Shown here one piece after another: positions 1 to 5,611 of a DNA stretch of 5,729 nt. A program made the translations under genes and the position numbers. The stretch's first letter is position 1. Each line of letters opens with the position of its first letter. Origin of the DNA: JBDHZK01 sp039811865 (GTDB taxonomy: Bacteria; Actinomycetota; Actinomycetes; Propionibacteriales; Propionibacteriaceae); NCBI GenBank assembly GCA_039811865.1, contig JBDHZK010000153.1:1-5729 (forward strand), in the 5' to 3' direction. The notes below the pieces were generated by a model. The model had not been told where the DNA came from and ran no database searches. It saw only the letters and a list, made by a program, of their open reading frames with translations.

Positions 1-232
1 GGGCGCCGACGATCTGCTGGCCGTCGAGTTCGATGGAGCCGGCGAGGCGTGCGGTCTCGGGGAGCAGTCCCATGATGGCCAAAGCGGTGACGCTCTTGCC
101 CGAGCCGGACTCGCCGATGATCCCCAGCCGCTCCCCCGCGGCAAGTTCGAAGCCGACCCCGTCGACGGCCACCCGACGCCTGCGTCCGAAGGCCACGTGG
201 AGATCGCGGACGCGAAGCAGGGACCTGGTCAT
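1..232 (-). CDS. ABC transporter ATP-binding protein, Opp/Dpp type (N-terminal part, runs off left edge)
   Basis: This is the nucleotide-binding subunit that would hydrolyse ATP on the cytoplasmic face to drive the importer encoded just upstream. Only the first 77 codons lie in the window, read from an ATG at 232. The start MTRSLLRVRDLHVAFGRRRR is typical of OppD/DppD-type ATPases. A textbook Walker A (P-loop) GESGSGKS falls at residues 40-47, with the usual preceding ERLGII strand and the following SVTALAIMGLLP helix. The Q-loop, signature motif, Walker B and H-loop lie outside the window. A strong ribosome binding site, GGGAGGT, precedes the ATG, and the start overlaps the stop of the upstream permease gene by four bases (ATGA), so the two are probably translationally coupled. 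Whether this is a DppD-like half, a DppF-like half or a fused double ATPase cannot be told from this fragment. Confidence 0.93.
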   Translation of the reverse strand, partial: MTRSLLRVRDLHVAFGRRRRVAVDGVGFELAAGERLGIIGESGSGKSVTALAIMGLLPETARLAGSIELDGQQIVGA

Positions 233-1041
233 GCCACCTCCCGCAGCCGTGGGTCCAGGAAGTCGCGCAGCCCGTCGCCCAGCAGGTTGAAGCCGAGTAC
301 GGCCAACGCGATCGCCAAACCTGGCCAAAGCGCCTGCTCAGGAGCGCTGAACATGTAGCCCTGGGCGTCACGCAGCATTCGACCCCATGTGGGAGTGGGC
401 GGCGGTGTCGCCAGCCCGAGGTAGCTCAGGGCCGCCTCGGCCAAAATGGCCATCGCGAACGAGACCGACGCTTGCACCCCGAGCAGCGGAGCGACGTTGG
501 GCAGCACGTGCCGGACGGCGATCCCAGTTCGGCTGGTGCCGGATGATCGCGCCGCCAGCACGAACTCGCTGGCCATCACCTGCAGCGTCCCGGCCCGGGC
601 GACGCGCGCGAAGGCGGGCACGGTCGCGATTCCGATGGCGGTCATCGCCGTCACCGTCGAGCCGCCGAACGCAGCGGCCAGCAAAATCGCCAACAGCAAC
701 GCCGGGAAGGCGTACAAGACGTCCGTGGCTCGCATGATCAGTTCCGAAAGCCAGCCACCAACCAGGCCGGCCAGGACGCCCAGCGGCACGCCCAGCACGG
801 CCGCGATGCCCACCGAGATGATCCCCACGGTCAGGCAGGTCTGGCTACCGACGAGGATGCGGCTGGCGATGTCGATGCCAAAGCCGTCCGTGCCGAGCAC
901 GTGTGGCCAGCCCGGGTGCTGTAGCCGGTCAGCCGGGACGACCCGGGTCGCGTCGAACGGCGTCCAGACCAGCGACAGCAACGCCATCGACACCACGCCC
1001 GCGACCAGGACTATCCCGATCACCAACCCCGCCCGCTTCAC
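229..1041 (-). CDS. ABC transporter permease, DppC/OppC type
   Basis: This is the second membrane subunit of a peptide/nickel-class importer. The 270-residue product has an N-terminal membrane segment (about residues 5-26), then the family's periplasmic-side stretch HVLGTDGFGIDIASRILVGS (47-66), and about five further hydrophobic segments. The EAA loop that docks with the ATPase is visible at about 159-183 (EFVLAARSSGTSRTGIAVRHVLPN). The end, NLLGDGLRDFLDPRLR, is a hallmark of DppC/OppC proteins. The start is a GTG at 1041 that overlaps the stop of the upstream permease gene in a GTGA arrangement, with an AAGGG ribosome-binding-like sequence about nine bases upstream. The length fits the family, slightly on the short side. 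One departure is that the usual GRD in the GTDxxGRD motif reads GID here. The substrate is unknown. Confidence 0.95.
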   Translation of the reverse strand: MKRAGLVIGIVLVAGVVSMALLSLVWTPFDATRVVPADRLQHPGWPHVLGTDGFGIDIASRILVGSQTCLTVGIISVGIAAVLGVPLGVLAGLVGGWLSELIMRATDVLYAFPALLLAILLAAAFGGSTVTAMTAIGIATVPAFARVARAGTLQVMASEFVLAARSSGTSRTGIAVRHVLPNVAPLLGVQASVSFAMAILAEAALSYLGLATPPPTPTWGRMLRDAQGYMFSAPEQALWPGLAIALAVLGFNLLGDGLRDFLDPRLREVA

Positions 1042-1997
1042 TCGATCGAACCCTTCGGCGCGCGCAGGCGCGGATCGATGGCCAGGTAGGAGAGGTCGAC
1101 CAGCGCGTTGATCACCAACACCGCCAAAACGAGCAGCATCACCGTTCCCTGGACGATCATCAGGTCGCGCTTGCCCACCGCGTTCAACAGCAGCGAGCCC
1201 ATCCCGGGTAGCGCGAACACCGACTCGATCACGATCGCGCCGACCAGAGCTCCGGCGAGCTGGAGGCCGAGCACGGTCACCACCGACAAAGCGGCGTTGC
1301 GTAGCCCGTGGCGCAACAAGGCCCGGAACTGCGTCCAGCCGACCGCGCGAGCCGTCCGGTAGTAGTCCTCACTCAGCACTTCGACGATCGCCGAGCGGAC
1401 GTACCTGGCCAGCACGGCCGCCTGGATGACGGCCAGGGCGAGCACGGGCAAGGTCAGGTGCCGCGCCCAATCGACCGGATCGGCCAACAGCGGTACGTAG
1501 CCCGTGGCCGGCAGCCAGTGCAACCCGACCGAGAAGACCACCACCAGCACGATGCCAGCCCAGAAGGCCGGGATGGCCATGCCCACCTGCGAGACCGAAG
1601 TGGCCAAGAAGCCCTGCCAATAGCGCCGCTTCAGTGCCGCCAGCATGCCTAGCGGTACGGCCAACACCAGGGCCAGTAACAAGGCCAGGCACACGAGCCA
1701 AAGCGTGACCCCGATGGTCGGTCCGATCAGGGACGCCACCGGTTCGTTGGTCAGGTATGAGCGGCCGAGGTCGCCCATGAACATGCCGCCAAGCCAACTG
1801 AAATAGCGCTCCGGCAACGACCGGTTCAGCCCCAACCGGTCGCGCAACGCCTCGACCGCCGCGGGGTCGGCATGCTCGCCAAGAATGACCTGGGCCACGT
1901 CCCCGGGCAGGGCCGAACAGACGATGAAGACCAGCACCGAAGCCCCCAGCAGGCTGACGGCGAACACCGCCAGCCGACGGGCGACCGCGCGGACCAA
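1038..1997 (-). CDS. ABC transporter permease, DppB/OppB type
   Basis: This is the first membrane subunit of the importer, 319 residues. About six hydrophobic segments are seen near residues 9-30, 96-120, 132-156, 181-197, 237-258 and 283-305. The N-terminal region LPGDVAQVILGEHADPAAVEALRDRLGL is the conserved extracytoplasmic stretch of DppB-type permeases. The EAA loop lies at about 210-234 (DYYRTARAVGWTQFRALLRH), followed by the family motif ESVFALPGMGSLLLNAV. The C-terminus YLAIDPRLR is also typical. The start is a TTG at 1997. It is supported by AGGGGAG four bases upstream and by an in-frame TAG inside that ribosome binding site, which excludes a longer protein. The gene begins 25 bases after the binding-protein stop and overlaps the next permease start by four bases. 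Confidence 0.95.
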   Translation of the reverse strand: MVRAVARRLAVFAVSLLGASVLVFIVCSALPGDVAQVILGEHADPAAVEALRDRLGLNRSLPERYFSWLGGMFMGDLGRSYLTNEPVASLIGPTIGVTLWLVCLALLLALVLAVPLGMLAALKRRYWQGFLATSVSQVGMAIPAFWAGIVLVVVFSVGLHWLPATGYVPLLADPVDWARHLTLPVLALAVIQAAVLARYVRSAIVEVLSEDYYRTARAVGWTQFRALLRHGLRNAALSVVTVLGLQLAGALVGAIVIESVFALPGMGSLLLNAVGKRDLMIVQGTVMLLVLAVLVINALVDLSYLAIDPRLRAPKGSIE

Positions 1998-2001
1998 TGC
2001 G

Positions 2002-2008
2002 CTCCCCT
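2002..2008 (-). promoter_or_regulatory. Ribosome binding site supporting a TTG start
   Basis: AGGGGAG on the minus strand sits four bases before the TTG at 1997-1995. It fixes the start of the DppB-type permease, because no ATG or GTG is suitably placed and an in-frame TAG overlaps the site. Confidence 0.7.
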
Positions 2009-2022
2009 ACCGAACCCCGCCG

Positions 2023-3552
2023 CTAACCGTTGGCGATCGACGTCAAGTCGAAACTGAGGGTGGTGGCGTTCGCCGGGACGCCGGTCACGCTGGCCTTGGT
2101 GACCACCAGGTTGGGTAGCAGGAACAGCCAGACGGCTGCAGCGTCGTCGGCCAACAGCTTGGCCCCCTGCTTCATCAGCGGAATCTGCGCCTCGGCGCTG
2201 ACCTCGTCCGCGGTGGTCATGAGTTTCTGGAAGTCGGTGTTGGCGTAGCGCCAGTAGTACTTGGGGTCGGCGAACTTGACGATGTCCCGCGGCTCCACGT
2301 GGGCGACGATGGTCAAGTCGTAGTTGGCCTTGGTGTACACCTCGTCCAGCCAGCGGGTGAACTCGAGTTCCTCGATGGTCACGCTGATCCCGATCTCCTT
2401 GAGTTGGCTGGCGACGAACGCGCCACCCTTGGAGGCATAGGGCAGCGCGGGGATGCGCATGCGCAGGTTGAGCCCACCGGCGAAGCCCGCCTCGGCCAGC
2501 AGTTGCTTGGCCTTGGTCGGGTTGTAGGGGTTGGTCCCCGACAGGTCCTCATACCAAGGGTCCGTGGGGGGAACCATCGAGCCGATCAGCGTGCCCCGGC
2601 CGTTCCAGACGGTGGTCAGCAGCGCCTTGCGATCGATCGCCATGGTGATGGCCTGGCGCACCTTGAGGTTCTTCAGGGCCGCGGTTTGGTGGTTGAGCCC
2701 GAGCACCACCTCGCCATTGGTGGTGCCCTCGATCACCGTGTACTTCGAGGTGTCCTTGAACTGGTCGATCGCCTCCGGCGCTTGCACGTTGGAGATGACG
2801 TCGATGTCCCCGGACAACAGGGCGGCGTTCATCGCATTGGGGTCGGAGAAGTATCGGAAGGTGACCTCGTCCAGCCGCGGTGGCGTCCCCCAGTAGCTCT
2901 GGTTGCGCTCGAGGACGACGCTTTGGCCCTTGTTCCATTGCTTGAGCCGGAACGGCCCGGACCCGGCCGTCTTGGTCGCGAGATCGGCGAAGCCGGCCGG
3001 ATCGTAGACCATCCCAGCGGTGGACGTCATGTTGTACAGCCACATGTTGCTCGGGTGCGACAACGTGACGGTCAGCGTCTTGTCGTCCACCGCAGCGGTC
3101 GACTTCACTACCTCCATCTGCTTTTGCAGGACGGCAAAGCCGCTGCTCTTGATCCGCTCGATGCTGGCGATGACGGCCTTCGCGTCGACGGGGGTCCCGC
3201 TGGCGAACTTCGCGGCTGGGTTCAACTGAAAGGTGTACGTCAGGCCGTCCGCGCTCACGTCCCAGCGCTGCGCCAACAGCGGCCGGATCTGGCCTTCGGC
3301 ATCGACGCGAATCAGCGTCTCGTAGACGTTGTAGAGCATGACCTGCGGGACGGCCGCGGCGGTGTTGCTGCTCGGGTCCATGGTGGGGGGTTCGATGGTC
3401 GCCCCAACATTGAGCTTGCGCAGGGCCGCCGTTGGGGTCGTCCCAGGCGTACACGCGACCACGGCTAGGAGTGTTGTGGCCAAGACGGCGAGCAACACCG
3501 CCCGAATCGAGCGGCTGGCTCCGCTCACGACCGATGGCACACGCAGGTTCAT
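2023..3552 (-). CDS. ABC transporter solute-binding lipoprotein, family 5 (peptide/nickel type)
   Basis: This is the extracytoplasmic receptor that binds the ligand and delivers it to the permease pair encoded downstream. The 509-residue protein begins with a signal peptide (basic start to residue 18, hydrophobic 19-33) ending in the lipobox VVAC, with the lipid-modified Cys at 34. The mature part is a SBP_bac_5 fold. It shows LNVGATIEPPTMDPSS (47-62), YNVYETLIRVD (74-84), LLAQRWDVSADGLTYTFQL (92-110), GSGPFRLKQW (197-206), RLDEVTFRYFSDPNAMNAAL (226-245), and VRQAITMAIDRKALL (298-312). The ATG at 3552 is supported by GGGAGGG just upstream. It is the first gene of the operon, so its promoter should lie in the divergent region 3553-3784. 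Family 5 proteins bind di- or oligopeptides, nickel chelates, glutathione, sugars or opines, and nothing here identifies which. Confidence 0.95.
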   Translation of the reverse strand: MNLRVPSVVSGASRSIRAVLLAVLATTLLAVVACTPGTTPTAALRKLNVGATIEPPTMDPSSNTAAAVPQVMLYNVYETLIRVDAEGQIRPLLAQRWDVSADGLTYTFQLNPAAKFASGTPVDAKAVIASIERIKSSGFAVLQKQMEVVKSTAAVDDKTLTVTLSHPSNMWLYNMTSTAGMVYDPAGFADLATKTAGSGPFRLKQWNKGQSVVLERNQSYWGTPPRLDEVTFRYFSDPNAMNAALLSGDIDVISNVQAPEAIDQFKDTSKYTVIEGTTNGEVVLGLNHQTAALKNLKVRQAITMAIDRKALLTTVWNGRGTLIGSMVPPTDPWYEDLSGTNPYNPTKAKQLLAEAGFAGGLNLRMRIPALPYASKGGAFVASQLKEIGISVTIEELEFTRWLDEVYTKANYDLTIVAHVEPRDIVKFADPKYYWRYANTDFQKLMTTADEVSAEAQIPLMKQGAKLLADDAAAVWLFLLPNLVVTKASVTGVPANATTLSFDLTSIANG

Positions 3553-3569
3553 GGACCCTCCCGTGATTC

Positions 3570-3579
3570 TTTACTGATC
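3570..3579 (-). promoter_or_regulatory. GATCAGTAAA element upstream of the transporter operon (possible promoter or operator half)
   Basis: Read on the minus strand, GATCAGTAAA lies 17 bases before the binding-protein ATG. It exactly matches the word at 3723-3732 on the plus strand. TAAAGA here could serve as a weak -10 box: CTGGCA (3591-3596, minus strand; four of six matches to TTGACA) lies 17 bp upstream. If so, the leader would be very short. A regulator site is equally possible. Confidence 0.35.
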
Positions 3580-3618
3580 TTCGGGGCTGCTGCCAGCACT
3601 GCGGTGCGCGGCGGGTGC

Positions 3619-3624
3619 AGTCTA
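3619..3624 (-). promoter_or_regulatory. Candidate -10 box for the transporter operon
   Basis: TAGACT on the minus strand fits the TANNNT pattern and lies 66 bases upstream of the binding-protein ATG, which would give a more usual leader than the GATCAGTAAA element. No good -35 box is seen at 16-18 bp upstream. This is weak evidence. Confidence 0.2.
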
Positions 3625-3634
3625 CTCACATCGA

Positions 3635-3675
3635 CCCTGGTCGCCCCGGAAAACGACGGAGGGAACCAGGGGCGA
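3635..3675. promoter_or_regulatory. Overlapping dyads in the divergent intergenic region
   Basis: CCCTGGT (3635-3641) is the reverse complement of ACCAGGG (3665-3671), and TCGCCCC (3641-3647) is the reverse complement of GGGGCGA (3669-3675). The two dyads overlap and cannot both form as hairpins in one strand. They lie roughly in the middle of the region between the divergent genes, where an operator would be expected. No known binding-site consensus is recognised. Confidence 0.3.
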
Positions 3676-3722
3676 CGGTTACCACGTCGGTTACGGTGAG
3701 CCGGGCAACTGGCACGGTGACC

Positions 3723-3734
3723 GATCAGTAAACT
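3723..3734 (+). promoter_or_regulatory. Candidate -10 region of the membrane-protein gene, within the GATCAGTAAA element
   Basis: GATCAGTAAACT contains TAAACT (3729-3734), a TANNNT-type -10 box placed 50 bases before the ATG at 3785. That would give a leader of roughly 40-45 bases. No clear -35 box is found at 16-18 bp; CTGGCA at 3709-3714 is only 14 bp away. The first ten bases repeat in inverted orientation at 3570-3579, in front of the divergent operon. Confidence 0.35.
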
Positions 3735-3774
3735 TGTGCGAGGCGACTCGTCGCCCAGCACTGGACGTATTTCG

Positions 3775-3780
3775 CGGAGG
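3775..3780 (+). promoter_or_regulatory. Ribosome binding site deciding the start at 3785
   Basis: CGGAGG lies four bases (ACCC) before the ATG at 3785. It favours this start over an in-frame TTG at 3734, which would add 17 residues unlike the low-complexity tail that follows and has no comparable ribosome binding site. Confidence 0.75.
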
Positions 3781-3784
3781 ACCC

Positions 3785-5350
3785 ATGAGCGACGGACAGC
3801 AGCCCGGATACCAACCCCCGCAGGGCGCGGGCGGCCCACCCAATTGGCAGGCCGGACCCCAGGGTCATAACCCACCGGACGACCGCACCGTCGTCCACGG
3901 TGCGTACACCCCGCCGCCACTTCCAAATCAGCCAGGCGCGCCGTCCGGGCAGCCGGGCAGCTTCCCCACATCTGGGTCCAGCCCGACTTTCGGCACCGCC
4001 GCCACCCAGTACCAGCCCCCGGCGTCCGGACCACAATGGCCGTCTGGACCCCCAACCGCTTTCGGTGGGCCCCAGGGTCAATCAGGCCCTCCCTCGTTCG
4101 GGTCACAGCCGTCGCCATCGGGTCCGCCGCCCGGCTTCGGGTCACAGCCGTCGCCATCCGGCCCACCGTCCGGTTTCGGGTCGCAACCGTCACCCTCGGG
4201 TCCCCCGCCTGGCTTCGGCGGCCCAAGCGGTCCTGGCTTCGGCGGCCCAAGCGGTCCCGGCTTCGGCGGTCCCAGCGGTCCCGGGGGACCGGGCGGGCCC
4301 GGTTTCCCGCCCGCAGGACCCGCTGGGCCTAGCCAGCCAAAGGGCGGCAAGGGCAAATTGTTTGCCATCCTCGGCGGCGTTGCCGCCCTCGTCGTGATCG
4401 CCATCATCGCCGGATTCATGATCTTCAAACCGGGCGGCGGCAACCCGACCGGACCGACCGGCACCAATGGCACGAGCGCCCCGCCGAGCCCCGCAGCCGC
4501 GAAGTACGCCTCCGACGCGGTGTCGGGCTACCTGAAGGCGCTCGCGGCTGGGGACGCGGCCACCGCGCTGAGCTATGCGCAGGTCGACCCCGCCGACAAG
4601 ACCTTCCTCACCAACGACGTCCTCAAGGCCACCCAGGCCAAGGGTGCGATCACCGACATCAACGTGCCCGAGGTGACCGGTGACAGCGCCTACAGCGTGG
4701 CGGCCACCTACAAGATCGGCACCCGCTCGGTTTCCGACGAGATCCGCGTGATCAAGGTCGGCGACAGTTGGAAGCTGCGCGAGGTGACCGAGGAGGTCGA
4801 CTTCGGCTATGCGCGCGCGGAGACCCTGCCCATGCTGATCGGCGGGATCGAACTGAAGCAAGACAAGGTCGAGTTGTTCCCCGGCGCGTACGAGGTGACC
4901 ACCGGAGTCGAGAACATCTCCTACGGGACCAAGAATGTGGTCACCGTCGAGGCTCCAGGCAAGTACACCAGCACCGTCGACCTCCAGCCCACGCTCACCA
5001 GCGCCGGCCAGGCCGCGTTCATCAAGGCCGCCCGCGCCAAGCTGGCCAGCTGCTTGAAGCAGAAGGCGCTTCGTCCTACGGGTTGCGGCTTTGGGCTCAA
5101 CGCCCCAACCGGCGTCAAGATCAACCTCTCGACGCTTTCTTGGACGGTGGACTCGAAGGGCGACCCGTTCGCCAGCGTCCGGCCCCGCCTCGACTACGAG
5201 GATCCGGCCATCGGCAAGGGCAGCCCGTTCATCTCGATCAAGGGCCGCGCCAAGGGCACCAACGGCACGTCCTACGTCGGCACGACCTACATCACCGGCA
5301 TGAGCGCCGACCTGACCAAGGACACCATCAGCGTCACCTTCGAGAACTGA
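3785..5350 (+). CDS. Single-pass membrane protein with Pro/Gly-rich repeat tail and extracytoplasmic domains, function unknown
   Basis: The function is not recognised. The 521-residue protein has three visible parts. Residues 1-190 are rich in Pro, Gly, Ser and Gln, probably disordered, and contain three FGSQPSPSGPPPG-like units (105-143) followed by three FGGPSGPG units (144-167). Residues 192-214 form one membrane helix preceded by Lys186, 189 and 191, so the tail should be cytosolic. A Gly/Pro/Thr linker leads to the extracytoplasmic part. There, residues 237-337 (AKYASDAVSGYLKALAAGDAATAL to GDSWKLREVTEEV) look like an NTF2-like/DUF4878-type domain. Residues about 345-437 look like a beta-rich domain (ELFPGAYEV, APGKYTSTVDL) followed by a helix and two cysteines, C423 and C434, which could form a disulfide. 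Residues 438-521 form a further strand-rich segment. The domain calls are inferences from pattern, not from a search. The gene is divergent from the transporter operon and is probably a single-gene unit ended by the hairpin that follows. Confidence 0.9.
   Translation: MSDGQQPGYQPPQGAGGPPNWQAGPQGHNPPDDRTVVHGAYTPPPLPNQPGAPSGQPGSFPTSGSSPTFGTAATQYQPPASGPQWPSGPPTAFGGPQGQSGPPSFGSQPSPSGPPPGFGSQPSPSGPPSGFGSQPSPSGPPPGFGGPSGPGFGGPSGPGFGGPSGPGGPGGPGFPPAGPAGPSQPKGGKGKLFAILGGVAALVVIAIIAGFMIFKPGGGNPTGPTGTNGTSAPPSPAAAKYASDAVSGYLKALAAGDAATALSYAQVDPADKTFLTNDVLKATQAKGAITDINVPEVTGDSAYSVAATYKIGTRSVSDEIRVIKVGDSWKLREVTEEVDFGYARAETLPMLIGGIELKQDKVELFPGAYEVTTGVENISYGTKNVVTVEAPGKYTSTVDLQPTLTSAGQAAFIKAARAKLASCLKQKALRPTGCGFGLNAPTGVKINLSTLSWTVDSKGDPFASVRPRLDYEDPAIGKGSPFISIKGRAKGTNGTSYVGTTYITGMSADLTKDTISVTFEN
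4097..4213 (+). repeat. Three tandem 39-bp coding repeats
   Basis: Three in-frame units start at 4097, 4136 and 4175 and encode FGSQPSPSGPPPG, FGSQPSPSGPPSG and FGSQPSPSGPPPG. The first two units are identical over their first 23 bases. The third differs mostly by synonymous changes, so the amino-acid repeat has been kept while the DNA drifted. Confidence 0.95.
4214..4285 (+). repeat. Three tandem 24-bp coding repeats
   Basis: Three in-frame units encode FGGPSGPG at residues 144-151, 152-159 and 160-167, immediately after the 39-bp repeats. The units are nearly identical in DNA, with differences at third positions. A degenerate GGPGGPGF stretch continues the pattern to about 4306. Confidence 0.95.
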
Positions 5351-5362
5351 CCCACCCGCAAT

Positions 5363-5399
5363 CCGGTGGCCGCGCTCCTTCGGGAGTCGCGGCCACCGG
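5363..5399 (+). terminator. Strong GC-rich hairpin with UUCG loop, likely transcription terminator
   Basis: CCGGTGGCCGCG (5363-5374) pairs perfectly with CGCGGCCACCGG (5388-5399). Inside it, CTCC (5375-5378) pairs with GGAG (5383-5386) around a TTCG tetraloop, leaving one bulged T at 5387. The total is 16 base pairs, starting 12 bases after the stop codon. Only CCCTTT follows, not a long T-tract, which is common for actinobacterial terminators. Confidence 0.85.
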
Positions 5400-5417
5400 C
5401 CCTTTCGGCTCGATCCT

Positions 5418-5488
5418 GTTGCCTCATGTCAGATGCCCGCTTGGTGTGAGTCGTTGACTCATCTGGTCTTGCCCGCGTGGTCGGGGTA
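5418..5488 (+). repeat. Repeat pair 1: two head-to-tail ~35-bp units, plus orientation
   Basis: The units are 5418-5452 and 5453-5488, directly abutting. Each begins GTTGCCTCAT or GTTGACTCAT, followed by six or seven variable bases, then TGCCCGC and a G/T-rich tail. They share this plan with the pairs at 5530-5599 and 5612-5682. Confidence 0.85.
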
Positions 5489-5529
5489 GTTCGTCGACGC
5501 TGCGCCATCGTCAACCCCATCTGCTCAGG

Positions 5530-5599
5530 CTCGCGCGCAAGCGGGCATTTCACGATGAGTCAACGACTCCCCGCACGCGGGCATCCAGCATCAGTCAAC
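5530..5599 (-). repeat. Repeat pair 2: two head-to-tail ~35-bp units, minus orientation
   Basis: Read on the minus strand, the units are 5599-5565 (GTTGACTGAT, six bases, TGCCCGCG) and 5564-5530 (GTTGACTCAT, seven bases, TGCCCGC). With pair 1 they form an imperfect palindrome about 180 bp long. Plus-strand 5453-5462 pairs perfectly with 5555-5564, and 5432-5440 pairs perfectly with 5577-5585. Confidence 0.85.
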
Positions 5600-5611
5600 T
5601 CGGTCGATCCT

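Noticed and set aside
2549..3454. Minus-strand 301-codon frame within the binding-protein gene in another phase
   Set aside because: It overlaps the real gene almost entirely and its composition (His, Arg, Gly, Pro) is typical of a shifted reading of high-GC DNA.
2299..3468. Long plus-strand open frame of 389 codons opposite the binding-protein gene
   Set aside because: It is antisense to a clear SBP family 5 protein with lipobox and family motifs. High-GC codon bias creates long shadow frames, and the product has no recognisable domain.
3734..3784. Upstream in-frame TTG as an alternative start of the membrane-protein gene
   Set aside because: The ATG at 3785 has CGGAGG at ideal spacing, while the TTG overlaps the candidate -10 box and has no ribosome binding site.
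3549..4250. Minus-strand frame of 233 codons across the divergent region and the start of the membrane-protein gene
   Set aside because: It is Arg-rich, has no domain, would occupy the promoter region, and is antisense to the repeat-coding tail.
3785..4340. Thr in DDRTVV near the N-terminus as a possible phospho-site for FHA-domain binding
   Set aside because: A single short match in a low-complexity tail, with no kinase or FHA gene in the window, is too weak to claim.
5287..5553. Minus-strand 88-codon frame at the repeat cluster
   Set aside because: It begins inside a repeat unit, runs through the terminator hairpin and ends antisense to the membrane-protein gene. Its product is Arg/Thr-rich with no recognisable motif.
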